Of a stretch of 64,000 nucleotides of DNA, positions 1 through 8,060 are shown in pieces (position 1 is the stretch's first letter; every line of letters begins with the position of its first letter). The notes beneath the pieces were generated by a model. That model worked only from the letters and a program-made list of their open reading frames with translations. It ran no database searches and was not told the DNA's origin. Both the position numbers and the translations under genes were made by a program. Origin of the DNA: Cloacibacillus sp. (GTDB taxonomy: Bacteria > Synergistota > Synergistia > Synergistales > Synergistaceae); assembly GCA_036655895.1 (NCBI GenBank), contig JAVVPF010000009.1, positions 1 through 64,000 of the forward strand, given 5' to 3'.

Positions 1-189
1 TGGGTTTATTCCCATAGAGTGCGCGATGATGCCGCTCATTGCTCCGCAGTAATGGAACGAGAGGTAAAACGATGCGAGGAAGCCGGCAAGAGTTATCACT
101 TCGCCGACGAAGCCTCTGCAGCAGCCCCGGATGATGAAATAACAGCCCAGGATCAAAATGAAGAGATCCCAGTAGTTCCATCCGCTCAA
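1..189 (-). CDS. cvpA: CvpA family membrane protein (5' part only)
   Basis: Reading the minus strand from a TTG at 187-189 gives about 63 residues of a hydrophobic protein that runs off the left edge. It begins LSGWNYWDLF and continues through a membrane helix (LFILILGCYFIIRG) into a GFVGEVITLAGF segment, which is the typical N-terminus of CvpA-family inner-membrane proteins (colicin V production/membrane remodelling). The TTG overlaps the TGA of the zapA-like gene by 2 bases and has GGGGA about 9 bases upstream, so the two are probably translationally coupled. The order phe-tRNA synthetase, zapA, cvpA is common in bacteria. The rest of the protein lies outside the window. Confidence 0.8.
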   Translation of the reverse strand, partial: MSGWNYWDLFILILGCYFIIRGCCRGFVGEVITLAGFLASFYLSFHYCGAMSGIIAHSMGINP

Positions 190-479
190 AGCGCGCAGTC
201 CCCGCCGTTATGCCCCTGAAATTTATTTTTCATCTCTTCCGCGCGCAGCCCAAGCTCCTGCATCTGGTGCGTAAGCGCCATAAGTGCTAGAAACAGCCGT
301 TCGTCCTGGCTTAAGTTCTGCGGGAACATCTCGACCAGAGCGCGGGCGCTTTCAACGTCGCGTTTTAAGCTCTCAGCCTTCAGCTTCGTGGTCAGGGTAT
401 ATTTCTGGCGTCCAACCCAAAAGGAGTATCTGCCCTCTCCCAGGGACTGTATTTCGGACGTTTCGTCCATCTGTGTCAT
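186..479 (-). CDS. zapA: ZapA-like cell division protein
   Basis: A 97-residue protein. After a short tail comes the ZapA beta-hairpin pattern (YSFWVGRQKYTLTT), then a long helical region with LKRDVESARALVEMF and LFLALMALTHQMQEL, as expected for the dimerising coiled coil of ZapA. ZapA promotes bundling of FtsZ filaments at the Z-ring. It is short and divergent, so the call rests on length, pattern and synteny (pheT - coiled-coil gene - zapA - cvpA). Its start is 10 bases after the coiled-coil gene's stop, without a strong Shine-Dalgarno sequence, which suggests coupled translation; an alternative ATG lies three codons in. Confidence 0.7.
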   Translation of the reverse strand: MTQMDETSEIQSLGEGRYSFWVGRQKYTLTTKLKAESLKRDVESARALVEMFPQNLSQDERLFLALMALTHQMQELGLRAEEMKNKFQGHNGGDCAL

Positions 480-489
480 AGACTAATTA

Positions 490-783
490 TTACTGCCGCT
501 CTTCCGCGGCGGGGGCGGTTTCTTTCTGCTGAGCCGTTATTTTGCACATGCGGCCAAGCAGGCCCTCGAGGCAGTTGCCTATTTCTTCTTTTTCGGCCTT
601 TGATTCGGCCGCGAGCTTTTCGGAGTCCTCCTGAAGCTGGAGGATCTCAAGATCCCTGTCCTCTATGATGCCTTTAAGTTCGCCGACTTCGCGGCGCAGC
701 GTTTCGTTTTCCGCGTCTTTTTTGCTGAGCATAGCCTCAAGGCTGTCCAGCGCTTCGGCAAATTTTTCAAACTGCTCCATCAT
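490..783 (-). CDS. Small coiled-coil protein, possibly division-associated
   Basis: A 97-residue, highly charged protein. Roughly residues 5-70 form one continuous heptad-like helix (runs such as LEAMLSKKDAENETLRREV), followed by a short tail rich in Q, E and A. There is no signal peptide, membrane segment or enzymatic motif. In size and composition it resembles ZapB-type or FtsB-like coiled coils, and it sits between pheT and a zapA-like gene, so a role as a ZapA/FtsZ partner is possible but unproven. Start: ATG at 783 with GGAGG nine bases upstream; a second ATG follows directly. Confidence 0.6.
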   Translation of the reverse strand: MMEQFEKFAEALDSLEAMLSKKDAENETLRREVGELKGIIEDRDLEILQLQEDSEKLAAESKAEKEEIGNCLEGLLGRMCKITAQQKETAPAAEERQ

Positions 784-819
784 ATCAATGCACCTCCGGA
801 ATATTATCCTGCAAATAGC

Positions 820-848
820 AAAAAAGGGAGAGAGTCTTACTCCCTCCC
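820..848 (-). terminator. Rho-independent terminator/attenuator after pheT
   Basis: Read on the minus strand, a 9-bp stem (GGGAGGGAG with CTCTCTCCC, 840-848 and 826-834) with a 5-base loop is followed by TTTTTT (820-825). It lies between the pheT stop and the start of the coiled-coil gene, so it would end pheST transcripts or only partly let them continue into the division genes. Confidence 0.75.
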
Positions 849-864
849 ATAGTCTATCAGATTT

Positions 865-3291
865 TTAGGCTCCGCGGACATCTCCGCCGAATTTCTTGCC
901 TATTTTTTTAACGGTCTGTTTCGACGCGGTCTCAATTTGCTCCGATGTGAGCGTGCCCTTGTCCGAGCCTATCCAGACGCGGAAGGAGACGGATTTTTTG
1001 CCAGCTCCTATCTGAGCGCCGCGATATTCGTCAATGAACATTACTTTTTTGACGAGGTCGACCTTTTTTACTATAGCTTCGATGTCGGCCCAGGCCACGC
1101 CGTCGTCAAAGACGATGGAGAGGTCGAAATCAGAGAGCGGATACTCTGGCAGATGCGTAAATTCGTTCTGGCGCGAGGGCAGAGGCGCGAGCTTTTCGAC
1201 GTCTATCTCAAAGAGCACGGCGAGGCTTCTTTTGATGCCGGCCGCCTTTGCGCTCTTTGGCGAAACTAGAGCTATACTGCCTATCGTCTGTCCGCAGCAG
1301 GCGACGTTGACCCACAGCTTTTCATCGGCCCAGTCGGGCTTTGTCTCCTGCGCAAATGAGAGCGGCTCCATGCGCGCGCCCCTGTGCATATATTCCAGCA
1401 CGCCTTTTGCTTCGCGGAATAACTGACGCGCGTCCCCTCCCACGAAGGCAGCGCCAAGGTGACGCGCCATCTCGGGCAGCATTTCATCGGTTCCGCTGGG
1501 GCTGGTGTAGTTTCTGTCAAAGAAGACCTGCGTCAGCTCAAATATTTTAAATTCAGAATAATAGCGCAGGTTCGTCGTTATCGCTTTGAGCAGTCCCGGC
1601 ACGAGCGACGAACGCAGATGGCTTTCGTCCGGCGCGGGAGGCGTTGAAAGCTGAAGCATTTGAGCCTCGGGAATGGCGGCCGCCTTCACGTATTCGTCCT
1701 CTATCCACGGGTAGGTGAAGACCTCCTGCATGTTGCAGCGGAAGGCGAGGTATTCGCGCACCGCTCTGTCGAGTTCCGGCTTTTTCTGGTTGACCGCCTT
1801 CTCCAGCACTACGGTGGGCGGCGCGTATTCAAAGTTCTCGTAGCCCATAAGACGCGCGACCTCTTCCAGAATGTCGTCGGGCAGCGAGATGTCGCCTGTG
1901 GAGCGCCATGTGGGCGCCTCTATGTGCAGAGTCTCGCCGCGCGCCTCAGTTTTGAAGCCAAGCAGCGAAAGTATCGAGATTATTTCATCCGCGCCTAGTT
2001 CCTTGCCAAGGCGTCTTCTCAGGAAGCCGAGTTCCACGTCGACTACGGCACGCGCTAGCGGCTTTGGATAATTATCGGTGTAAGCTGTTACACGCGCCTC
2101 CGGGAAATACTTTTTGAAGGCGTCAATCGCAATAGCAGCTGCCTCGTCCGCTCTCTGCGGGTCGATGCCTTTTTCGTAGCGCGAGGAGGCCTCGGTGCGC
2201 ACGTCAAAACGCTGGGAGGTGCGGCGGATGGAGAGCGCGTCGAAATTCGCAACTTCGAGGATGAGCTTCGTAGTATCGTCAAGGATTGAGTCAAGTTTTC
2301 CGCCCATGACGCCCGCAAGCGCGACCGGCGCTTTGTCGTCCGCGATGACTAGGTCTTCCGTCGTGAGGTCCAGCGTTTCGCCGTCAAGAAGCTGTAACTT
2401 TTCGCCGGAAGCCGCGCGGCGCACCGTTATGCCGCCGCTTATGTGGCTGCTGTCAAAGCCGTGCGTCGGCTGACCGCTGGCGAGCATGACGTAATTCGTG
2501 ATGTCGACCGGAAGGTTTATCGGGCGAATGCCGACGCGCCAGAGCAGGCTCTTTAATTCAAACGGCGACTCAACGTTTTTCACGCCGTCGATGACAAGGC
2601 CTATGTAGCGCGCGCATCGGTCAGGCGCTTGAATATCCACCTTCAAGGACTCGGGAGCTGCCGCAAAAGTTGCCGCCTCTATCGGCTTCAGCGGACATTT
2701 ATAAATGGCGGCAAGCTCGCGCGCCATGCCGTAGTGTCCCCAGAGGTCGGGGCGGTTGGTCATTGATTTGTTGTCTATCTCAAGGATGATGTCGTCGAGG
2801 CCGAGCGCCTCCGCTACCGCCGCGCCGGGTTTTGCGTGAAACTCAGTTATGTCCATGATGACCGCGTGCTCCGCAGGGAACAGTTCTCCAAGCCCCACTT
2901 CGCCGGAGGAGCATATCATGCCGAAGCTCATCACTCCGCGCAGCTTGGCGGGCTTTATCTCGACAGGTTCGCCCTCGCCGTGCCATTTCACCCACGCGCC
3001 GGGCTTTGCCACCACAACGTCCTCTCCGGCGTATAGGTTCACTCCGCCGCAGACAATGACGGAGGGCGCAATGTCTCCCGTGTCCACCGTGCAGATGCGC
3101 AGTTTGTCCGCGTCGGGGTGCGGCTCAACCGTCAGTATGCGTCCGACTACGAGGCCCGCCAGGTTGTCAGCGAGGCTTACCGCGTCTTCCACTTCAACGG
3201 TAGACATCGTAAGGTCGTAGGAAAGCTTGGCCATTGTGAGATCTGCCGGAAGCTCCGCGTATTTTTTTATCCAGTTGTATGAAAGTTTCAT
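865..3291 (-). CDS. pheT: Phenylalanyl-tRNA synthetase beta subunit
   Basis: An 808-residue protein of normal length for PheT. The order is an N-terminal fold plus EMAP/OB tRNA-binding domain (about residues 40-150, with VGRILTVEPHPDADKLRICTV), B3/B4 editing region, B5 domain (around 410-480), a catalytic-like core, and a C-terminal FDX-ACB anticodon-binding domain (about 710-806, LPEYPLSDFDLSIVF). In the cytoplasmic alpha2-beta2 enzyme this subunit recognises tRNA-Phe and edits mischarged Tyr-tRNA. It begins 14 bases after the pheS stop, so the two form one operon. Nothing unusual is seen. Confidence 0.97.
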   Translation of the reverse strand: MKLSYNWIKKYAELPADLTMAKLSYDLTMSTVEVEDAVSLADNLAGLVVGRILTVEPHPDADKLRICTVDTGDIAPSVIVCGGVNLYAGEDVVVAKPGAWVKWHGEGEPVEIKPAKLRGVMSFGMICSSGEVGLGELFPAEHAVIMDITEFHAKPGAAVAEALGLDDIILEIDNKSMTNRPDLWGHYGMARELAAIYKCPLKPIEAATFAAAPESLKVDIQAPDRCARYIGLVIDGVKNVESPFELKSLLWRVGIRPINLPVDITNYVMLASGQPTHGFDSSHISGGITVRRAASGEKLQLLDGETLDLTTEDLVIADDKAPVALAGVMGGKLDSILDDTTKLILEVANFDALSIRRTSQRFDVRTEASSRYEKGIDPQRADEAAAIAIDAFKKYFPEARVTAYTDNYPKPLARAVVDVELGFLRRRLGKELGADEIISILSLLGFKTEARGETLHIEAPTWRSTGDISLPDDILEEVARLMGYENFEYAPPTVVLEKAVNQKKPELDRAVREYLAFRCNMQEVFTYPWIEDEYVKAAAIPEAQMLQLSTPPAPDESHLRSSLVPGLLKAITTNLRYYSEFKIFELTQVFFDRNYTSPSGTDEMLPEMARHLGAAFVGGDARQLFREAKGVLEYMHRGARMEPLSFAQETKPDWADEKLWVNVACCGQTIGSIALVSPKSAKAAGIKRSLAVLFEIDVEKLAPLPSRQNEFTHLPEYPLSDFDLSIVFDDGVAWADIEAIVKKVDLVKKVMFIDEYRGAQIGAGKKSVSFRVWIGSDKGTLTSEQIETASKQTVKKIGKKFGGDVRGA

Positions 3292-3305
3292 ATTATCACC
3301 AAGCC

Positions 3306-4391
3306 CTACTTAAACTGTTTGAGGAAGCGCAGGTCGGCGCTGTGGAAGAGGCGCACGTCGTCGACGCCGTATCTCATCATGACGAGACGGTCGAGGCCGA
3401 TGTTGATGTAAAAGCCGGACCACACCGCCGGGTCGAGCCCCGCCGCGCGAAGCACGTTAGGATGCGGCGTGCCGCCAGGCATTACCTCTATCCAGCCCAC
3501 ATGCTTGCAGACTTTGCAGCCGGCTCCGCCGCAGACCTGACACTTCATGTCTATCTCAAAGCCGGGCTCGACGAACGGGAAGAAGCCTACGCGCATACGC
3601 ACGTCAACCTCGTGCCCGAAGACCTTTTCGAGGATGGTCTTTATGAGCACCATGCCGGAAGAGAAAGAGAAATCTTTATCCACGATGAGCGCCTCGTACT
3701 GGAAAAAGGCACGTTCGTGACGCGCGTCGGTAGTCTCGTTGCGGTAGACGCGCCCCGGATAGACAAAGCGCGCCGGCGCGCCGTGCTCCCTGAGGTAGCG
3801 GACACTCGCGCCGGTCAAATGCGGCCTCATGCAGAGGCGTTCCGCTCCGCGGACTTCGTCGTGGCCTTTGAGCCAATAGGTGTCCATGCTCTCGCGCGCG
3901 GGATGTTCCGGCGCGAAGTTCAGATTGTCAAAGGCAAATTTTTCGCTCGTTATCTCGTCCTCGGAGAAGACCTCAAAGCCCAGCGAACGGAAGGCGTCGT
4001 TCAGATCGTAGCACATCTGAGTGACTGGGTGCAGCCCGCCTGAGGCAGGCTCTATGCCCGGCGCCGTGATGTCGGCCGCGCCCTCGAAGGCAGACAGCGT
4101 ATCAAGCAGCTCGGCGCCGCGGTTGTCCACCGCGTCGCTCAATATCTGCTTCACTTCGTTTGCGGCCTGTCCAAGCACCTTGCGAAGCTCGGGAGCGGCC
4201 TGCCCCACGCTCTTTAATATGTCAGTCAGTTCGCCCTTGCGCCCCAAAAGATTGGCGCGCACAAGCTGCAGCTGGTCCGGCAGCGTGCTTTGCGCTATTT
4301 TTTCAAGGCCCGCCTCTTTTATCATCTCGAGACGTTCAATGAGCCCGTTTCCTTCGCTGCGCGGGCTCTGTGTCGTTCCGTTTTCCTCCAT
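3306..4391 (-). CDS. pheS: Phenylalanyl-tRNA synthetase alpha subunit
   Basis: A 361-residue catalytic subunit of phenylalanyl-tRNA synthetase, which charges tRNA-Phe. An N-terminal coiled-coil arm (roughly 10-100) is followed by the class II core, with motif 2 around YRNETTDARHERAFFQYE and the motif 3 signature GLDRLVMMRYGVDDVR near the C-terminus. A Cys-rich turn (CQVCGGAGCKVCKH) lies in the usual GWIEVMPGG hairpin region. Start: ATG at 4391 with AGGAGG about 9 bases upstream. It is followed directly by pheT. Confidence 0.97.
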   Translation of the reverse strand: MEENGTTQSPRSEGNGLIERLEMIKEAGLEKIAQSTLPDQLQLVRANLLGRKGELTDILKSVGQAAPELRKVLGQAANEVKQILSDAVDNRGAELLDTLSAFEGAADITAPGIEPASGGLHPVTQMCYDLNDAFRSLGFEVFSEDEITSEKFAFDNLNFAPEHPARESMDTYWLKGHDEVRGAERLCMRPHLTGASVRYLREHGAPARFVYPGRVYRNETTDARHERAFFQYEALIVDKDFSFSSGMVLIKTILEKVFGHEVDVRMRVGFFPFVEPGFEIDMKCQVCGGAGCKVCKHVGWIEVMPGGTPHPNVLRAAGLDPAVWSGFYINIGLDRLVMMRYGVDDVRLFHSADLRFLKQFK

Positions 4392-4415
4392 AAATAATGC
4401 CTCCTGTATATGGCG

Positions 4416-5123
4416 CTATTTAGGCGCGCCGGGTAAGTTCATATCCATTATTTGCGCCATGTCTTCCTTCGCGATGATGTCGTCCATATCTCCGACATGG
4501 CCCAGCACCCACAGCTTATCGCTCGGCTCGAAAGGACGCGTCGGGCACGGCGTGTGCTGCGTGCCGTCGTACTCCATCAGTATAACAATTACTTTGTATT
4601 TCTGTGAAAACTTAAGTTCGGCCATATCCTTGCCTATCATCGAGGGCAGTGGCGAAATTTTGCCGAGGACGAAATTCCCTCCCTCGATGCGCGTAAAGGT
4701 GGAATACCACGGATAGACCAGAGACTCTGCTATCCTGTGCCCCATGTCCCATTCAGGCGAGATGACCTTGTGCGCACCGACGCGTTCAAGGACCCTCGCG
4801 TGCAGCTTGTTGGAGGCGCGCGCTATAACGATAGGGACGCCCATCTCCACCAGCAGCGACGTGCAGAGTATGCTGTGCTCCACCGCCTCGCCGATAGTGA
4901 CGACCGCTACGTCCACGTCCTTCGCGCCTATTTTGCGCAGAGAATTTTCGTCGGTCACGTCCATCTGCGCCGCCACGGATATTTTATCGGAAAGCTCCAT
5001 GACGGGCGCCGCCATGCTGTCTATTCCGATAACATTCTGACCGAGGGCCGCCAGCCTCTCACAGAGCGCCGTTCCAAAACGGCCCAGTCCAACTATAAGA
5101 AAACTTTTAACTTTTGTCGCCAT
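4416..5123 (-). CDS. ktrA: Potassium channel regulatory subunit (KtrA/TrkA-type RCK protein)
   Basis: A 235-residue cytoplasmic protein. Residues 1-130 form a Rossmann RCK_N domain with the nucleotide-binding GLGRFGTALCERL loop; residues 150-230 resemble an RCK_C/TrkA-C domain. Such rings bind ATP/ADP or NAD(H) and gate KtrB/TrkH channels. The partner channel gene lies immediately upstream in transcription order (stop at 5143, start of this gene at 5123), so the pair is an operon. Start supported by GGAG about 9 bases upstream. Confidence 0.9.
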   Translation of the reverse strand: MATKVKSFLIVGLGRFGTALCERLAALGQNVIGIDSMAAPVMELSDKISVAAQMDVTDENSLRKIGAKDVDVAVVTIGEAVEHSILCTSLLVEMGVPIVIARASNKLHARVLERVGAHKVISPEWDMGHRIAESLVYPWYSTFTRIEGGNFVLGKISPLPSMIGKDMAELKFSQKYKVIVILMEYDGTQHTPCPTRPFEPSDKLWVLGHVGDMDDIIAKEDMAQIMDMNLPGAPK

Positions 5124-5142
5124 ATCAAGAGCGCTCCCTTCG

Positions 5143-6468
5143 TTAACCTATCGGAATATGCGTGTCGGGATAATGGATGCCCGAGTCTCCGTCCGCCGTC
5201 ACAAGCGTCGAGATGAAAGAATAAAGCCCGACGCGTCCCCAGAACATCAGCAAAATTATTATGAGCCTTCCCGGCACCGACAGTTCGGAGGTAATGCCAA
5301 CCGAAAGGCCTACCGTGCCCAAAGCGGAGGCAACCTCGTATAGTATCGCCGAAAACGGGATATTTTCAATGAGCGTAAGCAGCGTGCTGCCCACAAGGAT
5401 GGTAAAGAGGTATATTGCAATTATGGCAAGCGAGCGGCGCTCCGTGCGCCCGGAGATGCCGCGGTTCAGGAAGGTCGTCTCGCTCCTCATGTGCAGCTCG
5501 CTCCATACTGAGATGGCAAGCACGCCGAAGGTGGTAGTCTTCACGCCGCCGCCCGTAGAGGCGGGCGAGGCGCCTATTATCATGAGCACTATCGTAACTG
5601 CCTGGCCAAGCCCGGAGAAATTCTGCGGCGCGATTGTGTCGAAGCCCGCCGTCCTCGCCGTAACTGACGCAAAGAGCGCGTTCCACACCTTCGCCCACAC
5701 GGGAAGCCCTTTGAGCGCGGCGTTCCAGTCAGAAAGAAGAAAGAGCGCCGTTCCGCCGACGATCAGGCCGCCTGTGATAACAAGCACCAGTTTTGAATAG
5801 ACTGACAATCTTTTTTTATGCTTCAGCGCTGTGGCGCAGTCGGCAAAAACTGGAAAGCCAATGCCGCCCGTAACGATAAGCCCCATCACCACAGCCGGGA
5901 TGATTATCGTCATGTGATAGTTTCGAAGTCCGCCCTCGCATACGGAAAAGCCGGCGTTGCAGAAGGCGCTGACCGCGTGAAAAACCGCCATATAGGCGGC
6001 GCGCGGGATGCTTTCACCGTTTAGCAGAAAACCCGCAAAAAGCATCGCAGACCCAAGCCCCTCCAAAAAGAAGGTGTATTTGATGACCGTGAAAAAGAGT
6101 GCCACGGCGCCCTGAACGCCGTCAACGCCGAGGCCGCCCAAAAAGAAGATACGGCTTTTAATGCCTATCCTTCGTCCTACGGCGATGGCAAGCAGCATCA
6201 TACCAGTCATAATACCGAGGCCGCCTATCTGGATCAGCGCAAGCAATATCATCTGCGAAAGCGCCCCGAACTGCGTCGAGATGTCAACGACGCCGAGGCC
6301 TGTGACGCAGACCGCCGAGGTAGACATAAAGAGCGCATCTACCGCGGAAAGCGGCATACGGTACAGCAAATTATTAGAGAGCCATAAGAGAAAGGCTCCC
6401 GCCAGTATGACCAGCAGGAACCCTGTAACAATGACTCTTTCAACCTTATATGAGGTATGAAAACGCAA
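5143..6468 (-). CDS. ktrB: Potassium uptake channel subunit (KtrB/TrkH family)
   Basis: A 441-residue polytopic membrane protein with the repeated membrane-pore-membrane units of the Trk/Ktr/HKT superfamily. Selectivity-filter-like glycines lie in TSAVCVTGLGVVD, VSAFCNAGFSVCE, VTARTAGFDTI and ASALGTVGLSVGI. The length fits KtrB rather than TrkH. With KtrA it would import K+ (often Na+-coupled) across the inner membrane. The start is a TTG at 6468 with a purine-rich GTGGAAG just upstream; an internal start is possible but would cut the first helix. Confidence 0.92.
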   Translation of the reverse strand: MRFHTSYKVERVIVTGFLLVILAGAFLLWLSNNLLYRMPLSAVDALFMSTSAVCVTGLGVVDISTQFGALSQMILLALIQIGGLGIMTGMMLLAIAVGRRIGIKSRIFFLGGLGVDGVQGAVALFFTVIKYTFFLEGLGSAMLFAGFLLNGESIPRAAYMAVFHAVSAFCNAGFSVCEGGLRNYHMTIIIPAVVMGLIVTGGIGFPVFADCATALKHKKRLSVYSKLVLVITGGLIVGGTALFLLSDWNAALKGLPVWAKVWNALFASVTARTAGFDTIAPQNFSGLGQAVTIVLMIIGASPASTGGGVKTTTFGVLAISVWSELHMRSETTFLNRGISGRTERRSLAIIAIYLFTILVGSTLLTLIENIPFSAILYEVASALGTVGLSVGITSELSVPGRLIIILLMFWGRVGLYSFISTLVTADGDSGIHYPDTHIPIG

Positions 6469-6501
6469 TGTCTTCCACTCTTTGCTAAAATTTAGGCAAT
6501 A

Positions 6502-6852
6502 TTACAGAGCGGCGCGCGCCTTTTCTACAAGCTGCGTGAAGGCGGGTGCGTCGTTCACCGCGAGATCGGCCAGCATCTTGCGGTTAATCGTGATATTCGC
6601 TTTCTTGAGGCCGTTGATGAGAGCGCTGTACGCGATGCTGTTCGCACGTGCGGCTGCGTTGATACGGACTATCCACATTCTGCGGAAATCGCGCTTCTTG
6701 AGCTTGCGGCCCGCAAAGGCGCTTGTCAGAGCGTGCAGATAAGCTTCGCGCGCGCGGCGATAGACATTCTTTTTACGTCCCCAAAAACCCTTTGTAATGC
6801 TGTATAATTTTTTCTGCTTATTGCGGCTGGCGCTTGAACCCTTAACTCGCAT
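6502..6852 (-). CDS. rplT: Large ribosomal subunit protein bL20
   Basis: A 116-residue basic protein typical of bL20 (RVKGSSASRNKQKKLYSITKGFWGRKKN near the N-terminus, with the long RNA-binding helix following). It is needed early in 50S assembly and in several bacteria represses its own operon by binding the infC leader. It is the last gene of infC-rpmI-rplT, with AAGGAG eight bases before the ATG. Confidence 0.97.
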   Translation of the reverse strand: MRVKGSSASRNKQKKLYSITKGFWGRKKNVYRRAREAYLHALTSAFAGRKLKKRDFRRMWIVRINAAARANSIAYSALINGLKKANITINRKMLADLAVNDAPAFTQLVEKARAAL

Positions 6853-6901
6853 TGTATGTCACTCCTTGAATTTTTTTAAATGATTTGCGTCGTCCCTTAG
6901 C

Positions 6902-7099
6902 TTACGCGTAAGGGAGCATCTTCTTGATGTGCGCTTCGATGCCTGTCGGAAGGATACCCTTCTTCTTCAGAGCGCGAAGGCGCTTTGCGTTTTTGCTGAT
7001 AAGAAGATGTCCGCGGCCGCTCTTCTTGAAGCTGACCTTACCTGATCCCGTTACGGTAAAGCGCTTTTTTGTGGCGGAATGTGTTTTCATTTTAGGCAT
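6902..7099 (-). CDS. rpmI: Large ribosomal subunit protein bL35
   Basis: A 65-residue basic protein, standard length for bL35, starting MPKMKTHSATKKRFTVTGSG and ending HIKKMLPYA. It is a structural component of the 50S subunit, lies between infC and rplT as in most bacteria, and has a strong GAGGAGG ribosome-binding site. Confidence 0.97.
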   Translation of the reverse strand: MPKMKTHSATKKRFTVTGSGKVSFKKSGRGHLLISKNAKRLRALKKKGILPTGIEAHIKKMLPYA

Positions 7100-7148
7100 T
7101 GCAATGTTCCTCCTCTAAATTATCTTACCCGTAGGGTAATTTTAAATA

Positions 7149-7808
7149 TTAAATTTTATCGGCGTCGAGCGTGAAGGAGCTTTTCACCTTAGGAGCCTTT
7201 ACCGCCTGCGCGCCGCCTGCTGCCGGCTGCTGCTTTGCCTCTGCCGCTTCGGCGTCAGACTGCGCTGCGGTTTTCTTTATAGGAAGCTCCGAGTTCGGCG
7301 CTATCATTATCCTCATGTAGGCGCCCTCCATGCGGGGCTCCATCTCTATCTTGCCAAAGTCGTCCACTGCCGCCACTACCTTGTTGAGCACCTCACGGCC
7401 TCTGTCAAGGAAGGCCATTTCACGGCCGCGGAAGAAAATCGAGACTTTGACGCGATGCCCTGCCGAAAGGAAGGTCTGTATCGCCTTGACCTTGAATTCA
7501 TAATCGTGCAGGTCTATCTTCGGACGCATCTTTATCTCTTTGACGACCTGATTCTTCTGTTTCTTGCGCGCGTCCTTGTCTCTCTTCTGCTGCTGGAAGC
7601 GGAACTTCCCGTAATTCATTATGCGGCATACCGGCGGCGTCGCCTGAGGCGCGACCTCGACTAGGTCAAGTTCTGCTGCTTCAGCCATTTTGAGCGCTTC
7701 CTGCGTATTCACCACTCCGCGCTTTGCATTCTGCTCGTCAATAAGGAGAATTTCCGGACACTTGATCTCGGAATTTACGCGCGGTTCGTCTTCCCTGGTA
7801 TTTGCTAT
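7149..7808 (-). CDS. infC: Translation initiation factor IF-3, apparent ATA start
   Basis: IF-3 keeps ribosomal subunits apart and rejects non-AUG start codons. The protein has the IF-3 N domain (about 8-80, with VNSEIKCPEILLIDEQ), a linker rich in K/R/Q, and the C domain (about 90-175), plus an Ala-rich tail of about 40 residues. The frame is open further upstream, but the perfect AGGAGG lies inside that extension, and the only codon at proper spacing (9 bases) is ATA at 7806-7808. No ATG, GTG or TTG lies between it and the conserved PRVNSE. A rare start on infC fits the known autoregulation in which IF-3 discriminates against its own AUU-type start. First gene of infC-rpmI-rplT. Confidence 0.93.
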   Translation of the reverse strand: MANTREDEPRVNSEIKCPEILLIDEQNAKRGVVNTQEALKMAEAAELDLVEVAPQATPPVCRIMNYGKFRFQQQKRDKDARKKQKNQVVKEIKMRPKIDLHDYEFKVKAIQTFLSAGHRVKVSIFFRGREMAFLDRGREVLNKVVAAVDDFGKIEMEPRMEGAYMRIMIAPNSELPIKKTAAQSDAEAAEAKQQPAAGGAQAVKAPKVKSSFTLDADKI

Positions 7809-7840
7809 GGTATTGCACCTCCTGATAATTTTTTGATCAA

Positions 7841-7877
7841 AATAAAAAGGCCCGAATGCATACGAATGCACCGGACC
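7841..7877 (-). terminator. Leader attenuator upstream of infC
   Basis: On the minus strand a stem of GGTCCG-G-TGCA pairing with TGCA-TT-CGGGCC (7849-7877) is followed by a T-rich tract (7841-7848) and then, 18 bases later, by the infC ribosome-binding site. This has the shape of a terminator inside the mRNA leader. By analogy with the L20-controlled infC leader of Bacillus it may be the off state of an L20-responsive switch; L20 binding itself cannot be seen. Confidence 0.65.
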
Positions 7878-8060
7878 CTACAAAGACTTCTTCGGGGGCG
7901 GACCTGACAACAACTTTCATCGGCAGGCGAGAGGCGCATCCTCTGCTTAAAACCCATTGATAACAATCAACTGATGAATAGTAGCACAAGATGCGCCAAA
8001 TAGCAACCGTTTGTGCAGATTTGGAACGGCGGCTATGAGCAGATATTTCAAGATACAGGC

